DNA from: Porifericola rhodea
GTDB lineage: Bacteria; Bacteroidota; Bacteroidia; Cytophagales; Cyclobacteriaceae
Direction of reading: 5' to 3'
NCBI RefSeq assembly: GCF_030506305.1
Contig: NZ_CP119421.1
Coordinates: 1,480,354-1,544,353 of the forward strand
DNA length: 64,000 nucleotides
The position numbers were made by a program, and so were the translations under genes. Shown one piece after another: positions 11,174 through 20,289 of this stretch. How positions within the stretch are numbered: position 1 is the stretch's first letter; each line of letters begins with the position of its first letter. The notes under the pieces are model-generated. The model saw nothing but the letters and a program-made list of their open reading frames with translations. It had not been told where the DNA came from and did not search any database.

Positions 11174-11203
11174 AAACCGGAAGCTTTCACTTCCGGTTTT
11201 TTT
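11174..11203 (+). terminator. Strong terminator between convergent genes
   Basis: A perfect 10-bp stem (AAACCGGAAG at 11174-11183, CTTCCGGTTT at 11190-11199) with a 6-base loop leads into a T run to 11203. The T run overlaps the stop codon (11202-11204) of the convergent MG2/plug gene. Confidence 0.85.
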
Positions 11204-13490
11204 ATGGCAAAGCCGTCAGAGAAACTTTATAGGTCTTTTCTGCCCGAATAATTTGTCCCTCCTGCGTTATCCCTTCAACTACTATTTCAAAAATTCCCAG
11301 CTCATCTGAGTTTTCAAAATTTAGTACAATGCCATCCTCATTCAACGTAAGCCCAGGTTCCCAATGAATCAAAGTGCGAAAATCCGGTTGGTTCGCCGGA
11401 GGGCTTTCCTTTTTTGGAAAGGGCTTAGAAGGGCTATACAAACTAAGCCTGCTCAGTTTTGCAGTAGGCGAGAGCGCACTAAGATAGGCATTTCCCTGCT
11501 TTGAGTAGACTGCAATAGTACCATCCAGACGGTATTCCCCATAATATGTACGACGATTAACCATCTCTATCAGCGCTATCTCTGACGGAGAAAAATTAAC
11601 CAAATAGTCCAAATCATGAATCAATACACCATCCAGAAAGACAGAAGGCTCTCCTGTTAAAAAAGTACGAGATGAAGCATCAAACACATCTAAGTCATAA
11701 CTGCCTTTAGACTCTCTCAGACGTATACCAGGCATTAGCTCTCGGTTAACTTCCACAAAATTGGGTAGAGTAATGTAGTCGTCCAGCTTGATCTCATAAT
11801 TAGGTGCTCCATAAAAGCGAAAATCTTTCTTTTGCTGCTTATAGCTTGAGTCCTGTTCCAGATAAAGGTCGTACTGAGCATGTACCTGGGTGCGCAAGAT
11901 GTAGTCCTGTAATGCCTGCTGTAGCAAACTATCCGGTAACCTAGGGAGTGCTCCCGGCTTTAAAGTTGAAGTGGGTGCAAATTTCTCGTCTAACGTCCAA
12001 TTTACCTGTAAACTGGTATCGGCCATTTGAAGAACAATATCCTTCATGCCTCTTACACTTTCTTTAATAGGTATCTCAAAATCACCTTCACTGTCCACAA
12101 AATCATACTCAAAGTAGGGGTTGCTTCCGGGAACAGATAAAACCACTACTTTACCTCCTATACGTGTAGCATTAGTGCTTTCTACTTTTCCGCTAATGGT
12201 CAGGCTTTCATCTTCTGGCTTATACTGATCGCCTTGCTTTTGTGTGTGCTTATCACCTTCCTGAGAAATAGGCTGTACAGCTATTAAAGACTCATTTATC
12301 CACTTAAATTTCTCTTCTTCTTGAAGTTTTTCTGGTAATACTGCCTGACTAAGTAAACCGGAAGTTTGCTGATATAGACGAAGATGATTCGTCAGTAAAT
12401 TGAGTTTCCTTACCGATACAGCAACCTTACTAGTATTTAAGGCCCCTGCTACAGAAATTTTTGCAGATACCTTTTCCCGGGCCTTGTATACATTTTTGTC
12501 TAACAAAATCTGGATGGACTCTTTAGAAGAATTATAAAGCACTCGCTGTGCTATAGTTTCTCCTTCCTGGTTTTGTACAAAAAGCTCTATTATCCCCTCC
12601 CCAATATCGTTACGGTCAAGCTCAATAGCATTAATACTATCGTTATAGAATTTGCTGTATAATAAACCGTTTTTATCACGTAACTCTACCTTGTAGATTT
12701 CTTTGTGAGTATGGTAAGTTTCTATTTGCAGCTTGTTAGTACTAAAGCGAGCCTGTAGGGTAGCTCCCCGAAACTGGGCGGCCGGTAATTGTTTTCTTAT
12801 GGTATCCTGGTGTGTAAGGTAAACTTCTAGTGCATAATTGTACTCGGCATTGGGAGTTACTGTAAAAGTAGCTTGACCGGACTGAAACGTGACCTCTGTA
12901 TTTTGTGCACTATCTTGAAGGCATACCAGTTGGGCTGTGCTTACCTGGTCCTTTGTAGGGAGGGCAAGCTGTGCCAGCATACGATTAGGTAAGCTTGTCA
13001 CAAATGCTCCTCCTTCAGGGTAAATAGTCAGCGGGCTATGTTGCGAAGCATGGTCAGATGAAGCTGTATGTATGCTATCTTCGTAAGGGTTGACAATCAG
13101 GATTGCCTGCGACCAATACGAATCTTCTTCAAAATTTCGCATCCACTGTGTGTAGGCCCTTATCTGGTACCAACCACCCCTAAGCGTATCGGGTATGGAT
13201 AGTTGACCAGTGGTAAAACCATCTTTTATGCTATAAATTCCCTGTAGTACTGCCTTTTTCTCATTCAACAGTTCTAGGTACAGCACCTTACTTCTGGCTT
13301 GTTCTCCCGTAAGGCTCGCCTGAAACCAAAGAGACTCTCCTACTGATATTACTTCCTCAGAAAGCTGTACATGCACTTGTTCGGGAAATAAACTTGGCTG
13401 AGCTTTTTCAGCCTGTATGTGCCTGGCAGTACTTTCGCTCGTCCACAAAAGCGCCAGACAGAGTATATGTATCGTTATTAAACCTTTCAC
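11202..13490 (-). CDS. Secreted MG2-domain protein with a TonB plug-like module
   Basis: This 762-residue protein starts at GTG (13490), which overlaps the stop of the upstream DUF4249 gene as GTGA. It has an N-terminal signal peptide (residues 1-22). The first part (EQVHVQLSEEVISVGESLWFQASL, then LRGGWYQIRAYTQWMRN) resembles the MG2 domain of alpha-2-macroglobulin-like proteins. A carboxypeptidase-regulatory-like segment lies near residues 425-510. Near residues 600-680 is a plug-like pattern (GEPSVFLDGVLI, then an IALIEMV and IAVYSKQ block) like TonB receptor plugs, but there is no beta-barrel. It probably acts at the cell envelope with the receptor upstream. Function is not established. 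Confidence 0.72.
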   Translation of the reverse strand: MKGLITIHILCLALLWTSESTARHIQAEKAQPSLFPEQVHVQLSEEVISVGESLWFQASLTGEQARSKVLYLELLNEKKAVLQGIYSIKDGFTTGQLSIPDTLRGGWYQIRAYTQWMRNFEEDSYWSQAILIVNPYEDSIHTASSDHASQHSPLTIYPEGGAFVTSLPNRMLAQLALPTKDQVSTAQLVCLQDSAQNTEVTFQSGQATFTVTPNAEYNYALEVYLTHQDTIRKQLPAAQFRGATLQARFSTNKLQIETYHTHKEIYKVELRDKNGLLYSKFYNDSINAIELDRNDIGEGIIELFVQNQEGETIAQRVLYNSSKESIQILLDKNVYKAREKVSAKISVAGALNTSKVAVSVRKLNLLTNHLRLYQQTSGLLSQAVLPEKLQEEEKFKWINESLIAVQPISQEGDKHTQKQGDQYKPEDESLTISGKVESTNATRIGGKVVVLSVPGSNPYFEYDFVDSEGDFEIPIKESVRGMKDIVLQMADTSLQVNWTLDEKFAPTSTLKPGALPRLPDSLLQQALQDYILRTQVHAQYDLYLEQDSSYKQQKKDFRFYGAPNYEIKLDDYITLPNFVEVNRELMPGIRLRESKGSYDLDVFDASSRTFLTGEPSVFLDGVLIHDLDYLVNFSPSEIALIEMVNRRTYYGEYRLDGTIAVYSKQGNAYLSALSPTAKLSRLSLYSPSKPFPKKESPPANQPDFRTLIHWEPGLTLNEDGIVLNFENSDELGIFEIVVEGITQEGQIIRAEKTYKVSLTALP

Positions 13491-14551
13491 CAGAATGAGG
13501 GGGTTTCGGTGCTTACTCCCGTCAGAATGCTACAGTCATAGCAATGATCAGGGGTATCGTATTCTTCTCCTTCTATACATTCGCTAAAACCTCCGGGCGA
13601 GCCATCCGGGCTTGGTGGTACTTCTGACCTTCTTATAAACACTCGTTTTTCGGTAAGCGAAGAGGCCTGAAAAAAGCCTAGCACTAATTCTCTATCGTCA
13701 TTTACATTATAAACATTACCGGGTATTGGAGAAGGAGGTGGCGCAAATACAGAGCCTGCGTTTTCCTGCTGTTCCTGCACATTCTCCCAAAAGTTATATG
13801 CTCTTTCTGTCAGAGCGTACTGTTTCACCAGAAGGCTATACCTACGCTGTAGCTTTCTACCGTTTATCTCTACGAAATTGATTTTTCTCCTTCTGATCTG
13901 ATCTTTGCTTAACTCACGGGTAGAAGCGATATTTAAATAACGTATAGCATACCCATTCTGATAACAGACAGGCACATTAAGCTGCATGGGTCTGGTAAGA
14001 GGGGCCGTAAATTCGTAGGTTTCCTGCCAGCTCCATCGGTAATAAGCAGGTTTTGCCATACCGCTGCCAGTATCCAGATAGTATTGTAGCCCCCACTCAT
14101 CTAAAATGGTCCCTATTGACGTTTCATAAGGGCGACTATCCAACTCAAAGTAGACACTATCTATAGGTGAAGCTAGCGGCATAGTTTCCGTAAGTGATGC
14201 ATACTCCCTACCCTCAGGAGTAAGAATGTGTAGGCGGTAAGTTTTACCGGCTTCTCCCCGAAACTGCTCAGGAAGCGTCTCATACTCACCCTCATCTACC
14301 TCTATTAAATCTGCTCTATTGCCTTCCTCATCTGTAATATACACTTGCGCTCCGCTAAGTGCTTTGCCTTCGTAAGTCTGCAAGCTGGGCGATGTATACG
14401 AAAGCTTGATTGTATAGGGTTCATTAGCATCTGTAATAACTCCATCTACCACAAGCAGGGAGTCTTCTGACAAAGACTCGCTCAGGTCTATACGCTCAAT
14501 ACAAGTACTAAGGAGCAAAAGAATGCTTATACATATTAGCGCTTGCTTCAT
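13487..14551 (-). CDS. DUF4249 lipoprotein, partner of TonB-dependent receptor
   Basis: The 354-residue protein starts with a lipoprotein signal peptide (LLLLSTC, lipid-attachment Cys17). The body has the order typical of DUF4249: LVVDGVITDANEPYTIKLSYT, GAQVYITDEEGN, GKTYRLHI, then a long region ending Cys-rich (CIEGEEYDTPDHCYDC). DUF4249 proteins are found beside TonB-dependent receptors in Bacteroidota and are thought to sit on the outer membrane as substrate-handling partners; the substrate is unknown. It overlaps the receptor stop (TGATG) and the next gene start (GTGA), which implies translational coupling. The four closing cysteines could form two disulfides or bind a metal; that is speculation. 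Confidence 0.85.
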   Translation of the reverse strand: MKQALICISILLLLSTCIERIDLSESLSEDSLLVVDGVITDANEPYTIKLSYTSPSLQTYEGKALSGAQVYITDEEGNRADLIEVDEGEYETLPEQFRGEAGKTYRLHILTPEGREYASLTETMPLASPIDSVYFELDSRPYETSIGTILDEWGLQYYLDTGSGMAKPAYYRWSWQETYEFTAPLTRPMQLNVPVCYQNGYAIRYLNIASTRELSKDQIRRRKINFVEINGRKLQRRYSLLVKQYALTERAYNFWENVQEQQENAGSVFAPPPSPIPGNVYNVNDDRELVLGFFQASSLTEKRVFIRRSEVPPSPDGSPGGFSECIEGEEYDTPDHCYDCSILTGVSTETPSFW

Positions 14552-17241
14552 CAGAATTTAAAGTTATATGTAACCGAAGGAAATGGACGCCCTAGAATAG
14601 CTAATTGATAGGCTGTAAGAGATCCTCCAGCATTGTTCCTAAAAAATATGGAATATGGGTTGTTACGCCCATATAAGTTATAAATCGCAAAGGTCCAGCT
14701 GGAATCCCACTTCTTTTTCTTTTTTAAATTTCCATCTACTGAAAACGAAATATCCAGGCGGTGGTAGTCTGCCACCCTATATTGGTTGCGAGCAGAAAAG
14801 TGTGCAATATCCTGATTTCCTACTTTATAGGTACCTTCTGGTAAAGACACTGGACGTCCGGTACTGTAAGTAAAATTAAAACCCATGCGTAACCTCCGGG
14901 TAAACTGATAATTACCTACGACTGTAAAATCGTGCGGCTTATCAAAGTTGGAAGGATACCAGCTACCCTGATTAACACGCTCATCAGGGTACTGACCATC
15001 TACTTTGCGCAAGCTGCGAGAATAGGTGTATGAGAGCCAGCCGGTAAGGCGTCCTAAATTTTTAGCTACATATAATTCTGCCCCGTAAGCTCTGCCAATG
15101 CCTGTAAGCAGCTCTGTTTCCAGCTGATCATTCATCAGTATTTCGGCTCCATCTTTATACTCTACCAACTGATGAATATCTTTGTAATAAACCTCCAGAG
15201 ACGACTCTATGACATTACCAATCGCATTGCGGAAGTAACCAATCGCATACTGATCACCTATTTGCGGTTGTACGTATTTGTTACTCAACTTCCAGATATC
15301 GGTAGGGGTAATGGAGGTAGCATTAGAAATCAGATGCATATTTTGCCGCATACGGTTATAGCTGAGCTTGATGCTGCTTCTGGCATCTAAATTATATTTT
15401 AGGGCGAGGCGAGGCTCAAGGCCCTGGTACTGAGCTATGGTTTCTCCTGAAGCATAACTTACCGTATCCACGACTCTGCCTGAGCCCGAGGGATTTCCAT
15501 TCTGGTAGATCGTGACATCAGCGGGGCCTAGTGCCCGGTACTGGTTGTAGCGCAGCCCTATATTCAGGCTAAGTGCGGGCGTAATCGTAAACTCATCGCT
15601 CAGGTACACAGCCATTTCCCAGGCTTGCTCTTCGGCTAGGGTTTCAGGAGTTAGTAAAGAAAAATCACCATAGGGCTGTTGCTCTCCCGGCTCAAAGCTA
15701 TAATAAGACAAACTGAGCCCGGCATCTACCTGATGCCGCTCACCCCAAAACCTTGTCACATTCCAGCGCCCCTCAGAGATATCAAAACCTGCCTGAAGCA
15801 AAGAGGCCCGTGTACTATCCTGCAGATCACCTACTTCATAAGAAAAACGCGAGTGGCTGAGCGTAAGGGAAGAAAGCCAGTCTTGAGATATTAGAAAATC
15901 CCAGTTAAAAGCAGCCCCTTTGTTTTGGTAGCCGTAAGAAGTATTGCGAGTATAGGTAAAGTCATCATTACTAATATACCCTGTCAGGCCTATTTTATGT
16001 GCCTCGTTGAGGCGGTATGTCCACTTTAGGTTAGCGTCATAAAAAGAGGCTTCACTCTGACGAAGGTCCATGTCATCAACCCTGTTCAGTATCCAGTCAG
16101 AATAAGAAGCTCTACCTCCAATAATTAGCGCGCTTTTCTCTTCTACCAGAGGCACCTCCAGAGACAGACGGCTAGCTACTAGTCCAATACCACCGCTTCC
16201 TTTAATTTGACGCAAATTTCCTTCTTTAACAGATACATCCAAGACCGAGGCTAGCCTTCCGCCATATCGAGCAGGAATACCACCTTTATACAATGTAGCA
16301 TCACTTAATAAATCTGCATTAAAGGCAGAGAAGAACCCAAACAGATGTGAAGGGTTAAAGATTGAAATGCCATCCAGTAATATCAGGTTTTGCCCTACAT
16401 CCCCTCCCCTTACGTTAAACCCAGCAGAACCTTCACCAGCTACACTTACTCCCGGAAGCAGCTCTATGGAGTTGATTAGGTCAACTTCTCCCAAAAAAGC
16501 GGGCATTTTCTTAACTTTTTGTATATCCATACGCGTAGCACTCATCTGCGCACTACTTACGTTATAATCTTCTGCCCTCTCAGTAATAGTAATTTCTTCC
16601 AGACGAGCAGTTTCTTCATAAAGGTCTACCGAAAGGGAGCCATCAGAAATTACTTTAATATTTCTACTTTCTTCCTCAAAGCCCAGAGAGTTAACTTGTA
16701 AGCGGTGATTACCTATTGGAAGGCTCAGCGAGAAATAGCCGTTGATATTTGTAGAAATCCCTTTTTCTAGTGGCAGAGCAAAAATAGTAGCTCCGGTTAC
16801 ACCCTGCCCTGTAGCTCCATCACGAATATAGCCACTTACTGTAGCACTCGTCTGCCCCTGATTGCTTAGAGAGTCGCCAATCACGATTAGATTATCCTCT
16901 CCTTCGCGCCCTCTTCCGTGGTTAAGCGTATTGGGATTTTTATGCAGCAGAATAATATACGGTCCCTGGTAGGGTTTGTAAGTGAGCTCCGTACCTTGTA
17001 GCAGCTTTTGCATAAGCTGTGGGAGCGGCTCCTGACTGAAGGTGCCGGTAAAGACAATATCTTCCAGCCATTCCTGTCGGTAAAAAAAGCGTACTGGATA
17101 TTGTGCTTCTATAGCCTCAAATATAGTGGGCAATTTTGTGTTTGAGTAGCTGCCAGTCCAGCGTATTTCTTCAATACTCTGCGCGCATAGTGGCAGGTAT
17201 ACGATCCAGAAAAGGCAAATTCCTGGCAGTATTTTTCTCAT
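14551..17241 (-). CDS. TonB-dependent outer-membrane receptor with STN and carboxypeptidase-regulatory domains
   Basis: The 896-residue protein has a signal peptide (residues 1-20), then an STN domain (about 25-105, IRWTGSYSNTKLPTIFEAIE). A CarboxypepD_reg-like domain follows (about 130-215, GATGQGVTGATIFA). The plug is at about 225-350 (GGDVGQNLILLDGISIFNPSHLFGFF), and a 22-strand-type barrel runs to a terminal Phe (VTYNFKF). It imports an unknown ligand using TonB energy. STN domains usually signal to a FecR anti-sigma factor, but no ECF sigma or FecR gene lies beside it here. It is first in a three-gene operon with the DUF4249 lipoprotein and the MG2/plug protein. Confidence 0.92.
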   Translation of the reverse strand: MRKILPGICLFWIVYLPLCAQSIEEIRWTGSYSNTKLPTIFEAIEAQYPVRFFYRQEWLEDIVFTGTFSQEPLPQLMQKLLQGTELTYKPYQGPYIILLHKNPNTLNHGRGREGEDNLIVIGDSLSNQGQTSATVSGYIRDGATGQGVTGATIFALPLEKGISTNINGYFSLSLPIGNHRLQVNSLGFEEESRNIKVISDGSLSVDLYEETARLEEITITERAEDYNVSSAQMSATRMDIQKVKKMPAFLGEVDLINSIELLPGVSVAGEGSAGFNVRGGDVGQNLILLDGISIFNPSHLFGFFSAFNADLLSDATLYKGGIPARYGGRLASVLDVSVKEGNLRQIKGSGGIGLVASRLSLEVPLVEEKSALIIGGRASYSDWILNRVDDMDLRQSEASFYDANLKWTYRLNEAHKIGLTGYISNDDFTYTRNTSYGYQNKGAAFNWDFLISQDWLSSLTLSHSRFSYEVGDLQDSTRASLLQAGFDISEGRWNVTRFWGERHQVDAGLSLSYYSFEPGEQQPYGDFSLLTPETLAEEQAWEMAVYLSDEFTITPALSLNIGLRYNQYRALGPADVTIYQNGNPSGSGRVVDTVSYASGETIAQYQGLEPRLALKYNLDARSSIKLSYNRMRQNMHLISNATSITPTDIWKLSNKYVQPQIGDQYAIGYFRNAIGNVIESSLEVYYKDIHQLVEYKDGAEILMNDQLETELLTGIGRAYGAELYVAKNLGRLTGWLSYTYSRSLRKVDGQYPDERVNQGSWYPSNFDKPHDFTVVGNYQFTRRLRMGFNFTYSTGRPVSLPEGTYKVGNQDIAHFSARNQYRVADYHRLDISFSVDGNLKKKKKWDSSWTFAIYNLYGRNNPYSIFFRNNAGGSLTAYQLAILGRPFPSVTYNFKF

Positions 17242-17532
17242 AGGCTGTAGTAGTAGAAAGCGGTATAAAATTTAGGTGTAATAATTCCCTTTTACAAGGC
17301 AGCACTCGTTTTATTATACTAGCACCTACTTAGCACGTATGAGATTATCATTTTAATCTTTAAAGTATGCAAAGGGCTTGCTGCAAATATTTATTCTTAC
17401 TTAACAAATTGCGGTATGTAGCTTGCAATGAAAAAAATGACCCATACCTCACCTGAACAACTGCTAAAGGCATAAAAACTTTACCTTAGCTGAAGGTAGG
17501 TATTTGTAATTAGAATTTGTCAATTTTACTAT

Positions 17533-18513
17533 ATGTCAGAAGAAAGTAAACGTCCAGAAAATCAACAGACCAATGTGCTTCATATTGCCGGGCAGCCTAT
17601 TTTACCCGGAGAAGAAGTAATGATAGATTTGAGCTTTGCCCGCCTGCCGTCTCGTACCGAAATAGATATTCCTATACTAATAAGCCGGGCAAAAAAACCG
17701 GGACCTACACTTCTGCTGATGGCAGGCCTGCATGGCGATGAGATTAACGGAATAGAGATTGTACGTCGTATACGTGATCAGGGATTTCATCAGCCCAAAA
17801 AAGGAACTGTAATCTGTATTCCTCTGCTCAATATCTTTGGCTTTGTGCATTTCTCTCGTACAGTACCAGATGGCAAGGATGTTAACCGCTCCTTCCCCGG
17901 CGCAAAAAACGGCTCGCTGGCCAGCAGGGTTGCCTATGTGCTGATGAATGAAGTAATTCCGCACATAGACTATGGTATAGATTTTCATACCGGAGGAGCC
18001 AGCCGGGCCAATATCCCCCAGGTGCGTTGCAACTTTGAGAATGAAACCAGTAAAGAGCTGGCGCTGGCTTTTGATGCGCCTTATATGCTGCACTCCAAAT
18101 TAATTAAAGGCTCGCTCAGGCATGCCGCTCATAAAAAAGGAAAGAGTATTATCATTTATGAAGGCGGAGAATCTTTACGCCTAAACGAAAGAGCCATACA
18201 GGTAGGAATTAATGGTACACGCAGACTTATGAAGTACCTGGGCATGCTAAAAACGCAACCTAAAAGTCCTGCTAAAAGCATAGTAATTCATAAAAGAAAG
18301 TGGATAAGAGCTCGCCATGCCGGGCTGTTTCATTCTATGGTAAAGTTGGGAGCAACCGTTAAAAAAGGCGAAAAACTGGGCTATATTACTGACCCTATCG
18401 GAGACTTTGAGATGTTTGTAAAATCTCCAGAACATGCGCACGTGATTGGCCTGAATAATAATCCCGTAGTCAACCAGGGGGATGCTTTACTACACCTGGG
18501 AATTAACTCATGA
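17533..18513 (+). CDS. Succinylglutamate desuccinylase/aspartoacylase-family zinc hydrolase
   Basis: This 326-residue cytoplasmic protein has the zinc-binding HGDE motif (LLMAGLHGDEINGIE; His67 and Glu70). The second zinc histidine is in DYGIDFHTGG (His152), and a DVNRSFPG block supplies the substrate-binding Asn-Arg. The AstE/AspA family removes acyl groups from N-acylated amino acids; some members are linked to modification of ribosomal proteins or glutathione, but nothing near it points to a substrate. The C-terminal 90 residues form the family's beta-rich lid with a lipoyl-like GATVKKGEKLGYI. It is convergent with the GAF gene, separated by a terminator. Confidence 0.85.
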   Translation: MSEESKRPENQQTNVLHIAGQPILPGEEVMIDLSFARLPSRTEIDIPILISRAKKPGPTLLLMAGLHGDEINGIEIVRRIRDQGFHQPKKGTVICIPLLNIFGFVHFSRTVPDGKDVNRSFPGAKNGSLASRVAYVLMNEVIPHIDYGIDFHTGGASRANIPQVRCNFENETSKELALAFDAPYMLHSKLIKGSLRHAAHKKGKSIIIYEGGESLRLNERAIQVGINGTRRLMKYLGMLKTQPKSPAKSIVIHKRKWIRARHAGLFHSMVKLGATVKKGEKLGYITDPIGDFEMFVKSPEHAHVIGLNNNPVVNQGDALLHLGINS

Positions 18514-18514
18514 A

Positions 18515-18544
18515 CAAAAAACTCCCCGAAACGCTTCAGGGAGT
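18515..18544 (-). terminator. Terminator of the GAF-domain gene (minus strand)
   Basis: On the minus strand a 10-bp stem with one G-U pair (plus coordinates 18521-18530 with 18535-18544, 4-base loop) is followed by six Ts. It begins two bases after the stop codon of the convergent hydrolase gene. Confidence 0.78.
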
Positions 18545-18564
18545 CAATCGTTCTGCTAGTCGCA

Positions 18565-19917
18565 TTATTGCTGCTCTAACTGCTGAATACGCTCAATGTA
18601 CTCACGTTCTTTGCGCTGCATCTCTTCCTGAGTGGCTTGCAGCTCCTCCATATTCTGCCGCATCTCTTCCTCGTGGTTTTGCAACTCCTCAGACTGAAGC
18701 TTAAACTTTTCCAGCAGACTTCGAGTAGTTGCAGTAATGCGGTTATTAGCAATGGCTGAGGCCAGAGTCTCTCCCAACTTCTCCAGAAAAGCAACTTGGT
18801 AAGGCTCTAAAGACTGAAAGGAAGCAACCTCCAGTATACCTTCTACTTCATCATTTACCTTAAGAGGCACAATTAGTAAATGATCAGGAGGAGCTTCGCC
18901 CAGTCCGGAAGTAATTTGTATGTAGCCCTGCGGTATTTCGGTCAGCTTTAATGTTTCCCCTTCCAGAAATGTTTGCCCTATCATGCCCTGGCCAATTTCA
19001 ATATGCTTTTCTATGTGTTTTTTACGATCGTAGGCATAGCAGGCAGCCATACTAAGATAGGAGCGTTCATCCTCCTCTTTATTTAGCACAAAAAGCGCCG
19101 CCTGGTTGGCACTAACATACCGAACCAGTTCTGAGATCAGATCATCATAAGTCTGCTCCAGCTCATTATGAGTACGAAGCATTTCTGTAAACCTGGCCAA
19201 ACCTGTAGACACCCAGTTTCTTTTATCATCTTCTTTGCGCGCTTCCTGCACCTCTTCCAATGTTTTTTGTAGTTGTTGCTGGGTATGCTCCATTTCAACT
19301 TTGTGTTCTTCCAGACTAGCCAGCGCCTTCTGGCTGGTCTGTGTAGCCTTGATAATAGAAACCAGTTGCAGGTACAAAGCGCCTACCGCTATACAGGCAC
19401 TCATCATTACTATGTAGTAGTGGTTGGTAGGATTATCATTCTGTACATATTCGTAACCATGATACAGCCAGGGCCCTGCAAATTTGTAGCTACCAATCAG
19501 TAGTATATCTACCAGAATAGCGGCAATTATCTTTTTACGCTCCTTATAGTGGAAGAGCACAAAAGCCAAAGGAATCTGTGCCATACTCATAGCAATAAGA
19601 CTGGGAGAAGGCGAATGACCAGGAGGCAACATTACCGCATGTGTATAGCTGTTAACAAATATACCAGCTACTGCCGTCATAAATCGCGAAAGCCCGTTCA
19701 GCTTTAAATAGCTAAACAACATAAATAGCATGTAGGAACTGGCAGCAATAATGGTAAGGGCTAATATTTCTTTGTGAGGGTAAATAATAAGTACCAGAAA
19801 CAGGCAGCCTGTAATTAAGAATAGATTAATCTTATTGGCCAGTACAATTTTACTCCTTACTTCTTCGTCAAGCTCAGAGTAAGCTCCGATAGAAGTGAGT
19901 TTTTGAATTAAGCTCAT
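18565..19917 (-). CDS. Membrane-anchored GAF-domain signalling protein with coiled coils
   Basis: I take the ATG at 19917 (MSLIQKLTSIGAYSELDEE, 450 residues) rather than the ATG 72 bases upstream, because a -7 box match lies between them at 19942-19949. About six hydrophobic segments fill residues 30-175. A coiled coil follows (KALASLEEHKVEMEHTQQQL), then a GAF domain (about 250-385, GQGMIGQTFLEGE and DHLLIVPLKVNDEVEGILEVAS). The C-terminus is a Glu/Gln-rich coiled coil (EEEMRQNMEELQATQEEMQ) ending abruptly. There is no kinase, cyclase or receiver domain, so it probably passes a signal to a partner protein. Ligand unknown. Confidence 0.75.
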   Translation of the reverse strand: MSLIQKLTSIGAYSELDEEVRSKIVLANKINLFLITGCLFLVLIIYPHKEILALTIIAASSYMLFMLFSYLKLNGLSRFMTAVAGIFVNSYTHAVMLPPGHSPSPSLIAMSMAQIPLAFVLFHYKERKKIIAAILVDILLIGSYKFAGPWLYHGYEYVQNDNPTNHYYIVMMSACIAVGALYLQLVSIIKATQTSQKALASLEEHKVEMEHTQQQLQKTLEEVQEARKEDDKRNWVSTGLARFTEMLRTHNELEQTYDDLISELVRYVSANQAALFVLNKEEDERSYLSMAACYAYDRKKHIEKHIEIGQGMIGQTFLEGETLKLTEIPQGYIQITSGLGEAPPDHLLIVPLKVNDEVEGILEVASFQSLEPYQVAFLEKLGETLASAIANNRITATTRSLLEKFKLQSEELQNHEEEMRQNMEELQATQEEMQRKEREYIERIQQLEQQ

Positions 19918-19941
19918 ATGTAAATTATTAAATAAGCATGA

Positions 19942-19949
19942 CAAATTTA
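19942..19949 (-). promoter_or_regulatory. Predicted -7 box of the GAF-domain gene
   Basis: The minus strand reads TAAATTTG, a match to TAnnTTTG, 25 bases before the ATG at 19917. No clear -33 TTG is visible at the right distance. It helps decide the start codon, since the longer ORF would begin upstream of the expected transcription start. Confidence 0.35.
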
Positions 19950-19989
19950 CAAAGGTGTTATTACTTAAGTATATAAAGCTCATTTGCAA

Positions 19990-20247
19990 TAGTACGGACG
20001 TATGGTTTACTATATCCCGAAAGGTTATTATAGTGTCATTTGGGCATATGCTTTTACCATAGAAATATTTTTTTGTACTAAAGCAATAATTTCAAAGCAC
20101 TGGATTAAGTAGTATATTTTATGCTTTAAAAAATTGTGAATAGAAAAGTATAAGATTTCCTGTAGCTTCTGCATGAGCAGTATTCAGCAGATCCTTTCAC
20201 ATATTATGAACCTATAGGGTTTAGGCCTTCGTTAGAAAAAATGTAAA
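19990..20247. other. Divergent intergenic region upstream of pruA
   Basis: The gap between the GAF gene start (19917) and the pruA start (20290) is AT-rich. Apart from the -7 box noted for the GAF gene, I see no RNA gene, clear operator or repeat in it. Confidence 0.4.
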
Positions 20248-20289
20248 TTGCACACAAATTTTTTTAACGTATTAAAATATTATTCTGAT

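Noticed and set aside
18510-18704. 64-codon ORF overlapping the deacylase stop (ATGA)
   Set aside because: It reads antisense to the GAF gene's coiled coil and crosses its terminator; the apparent overlap is chance.
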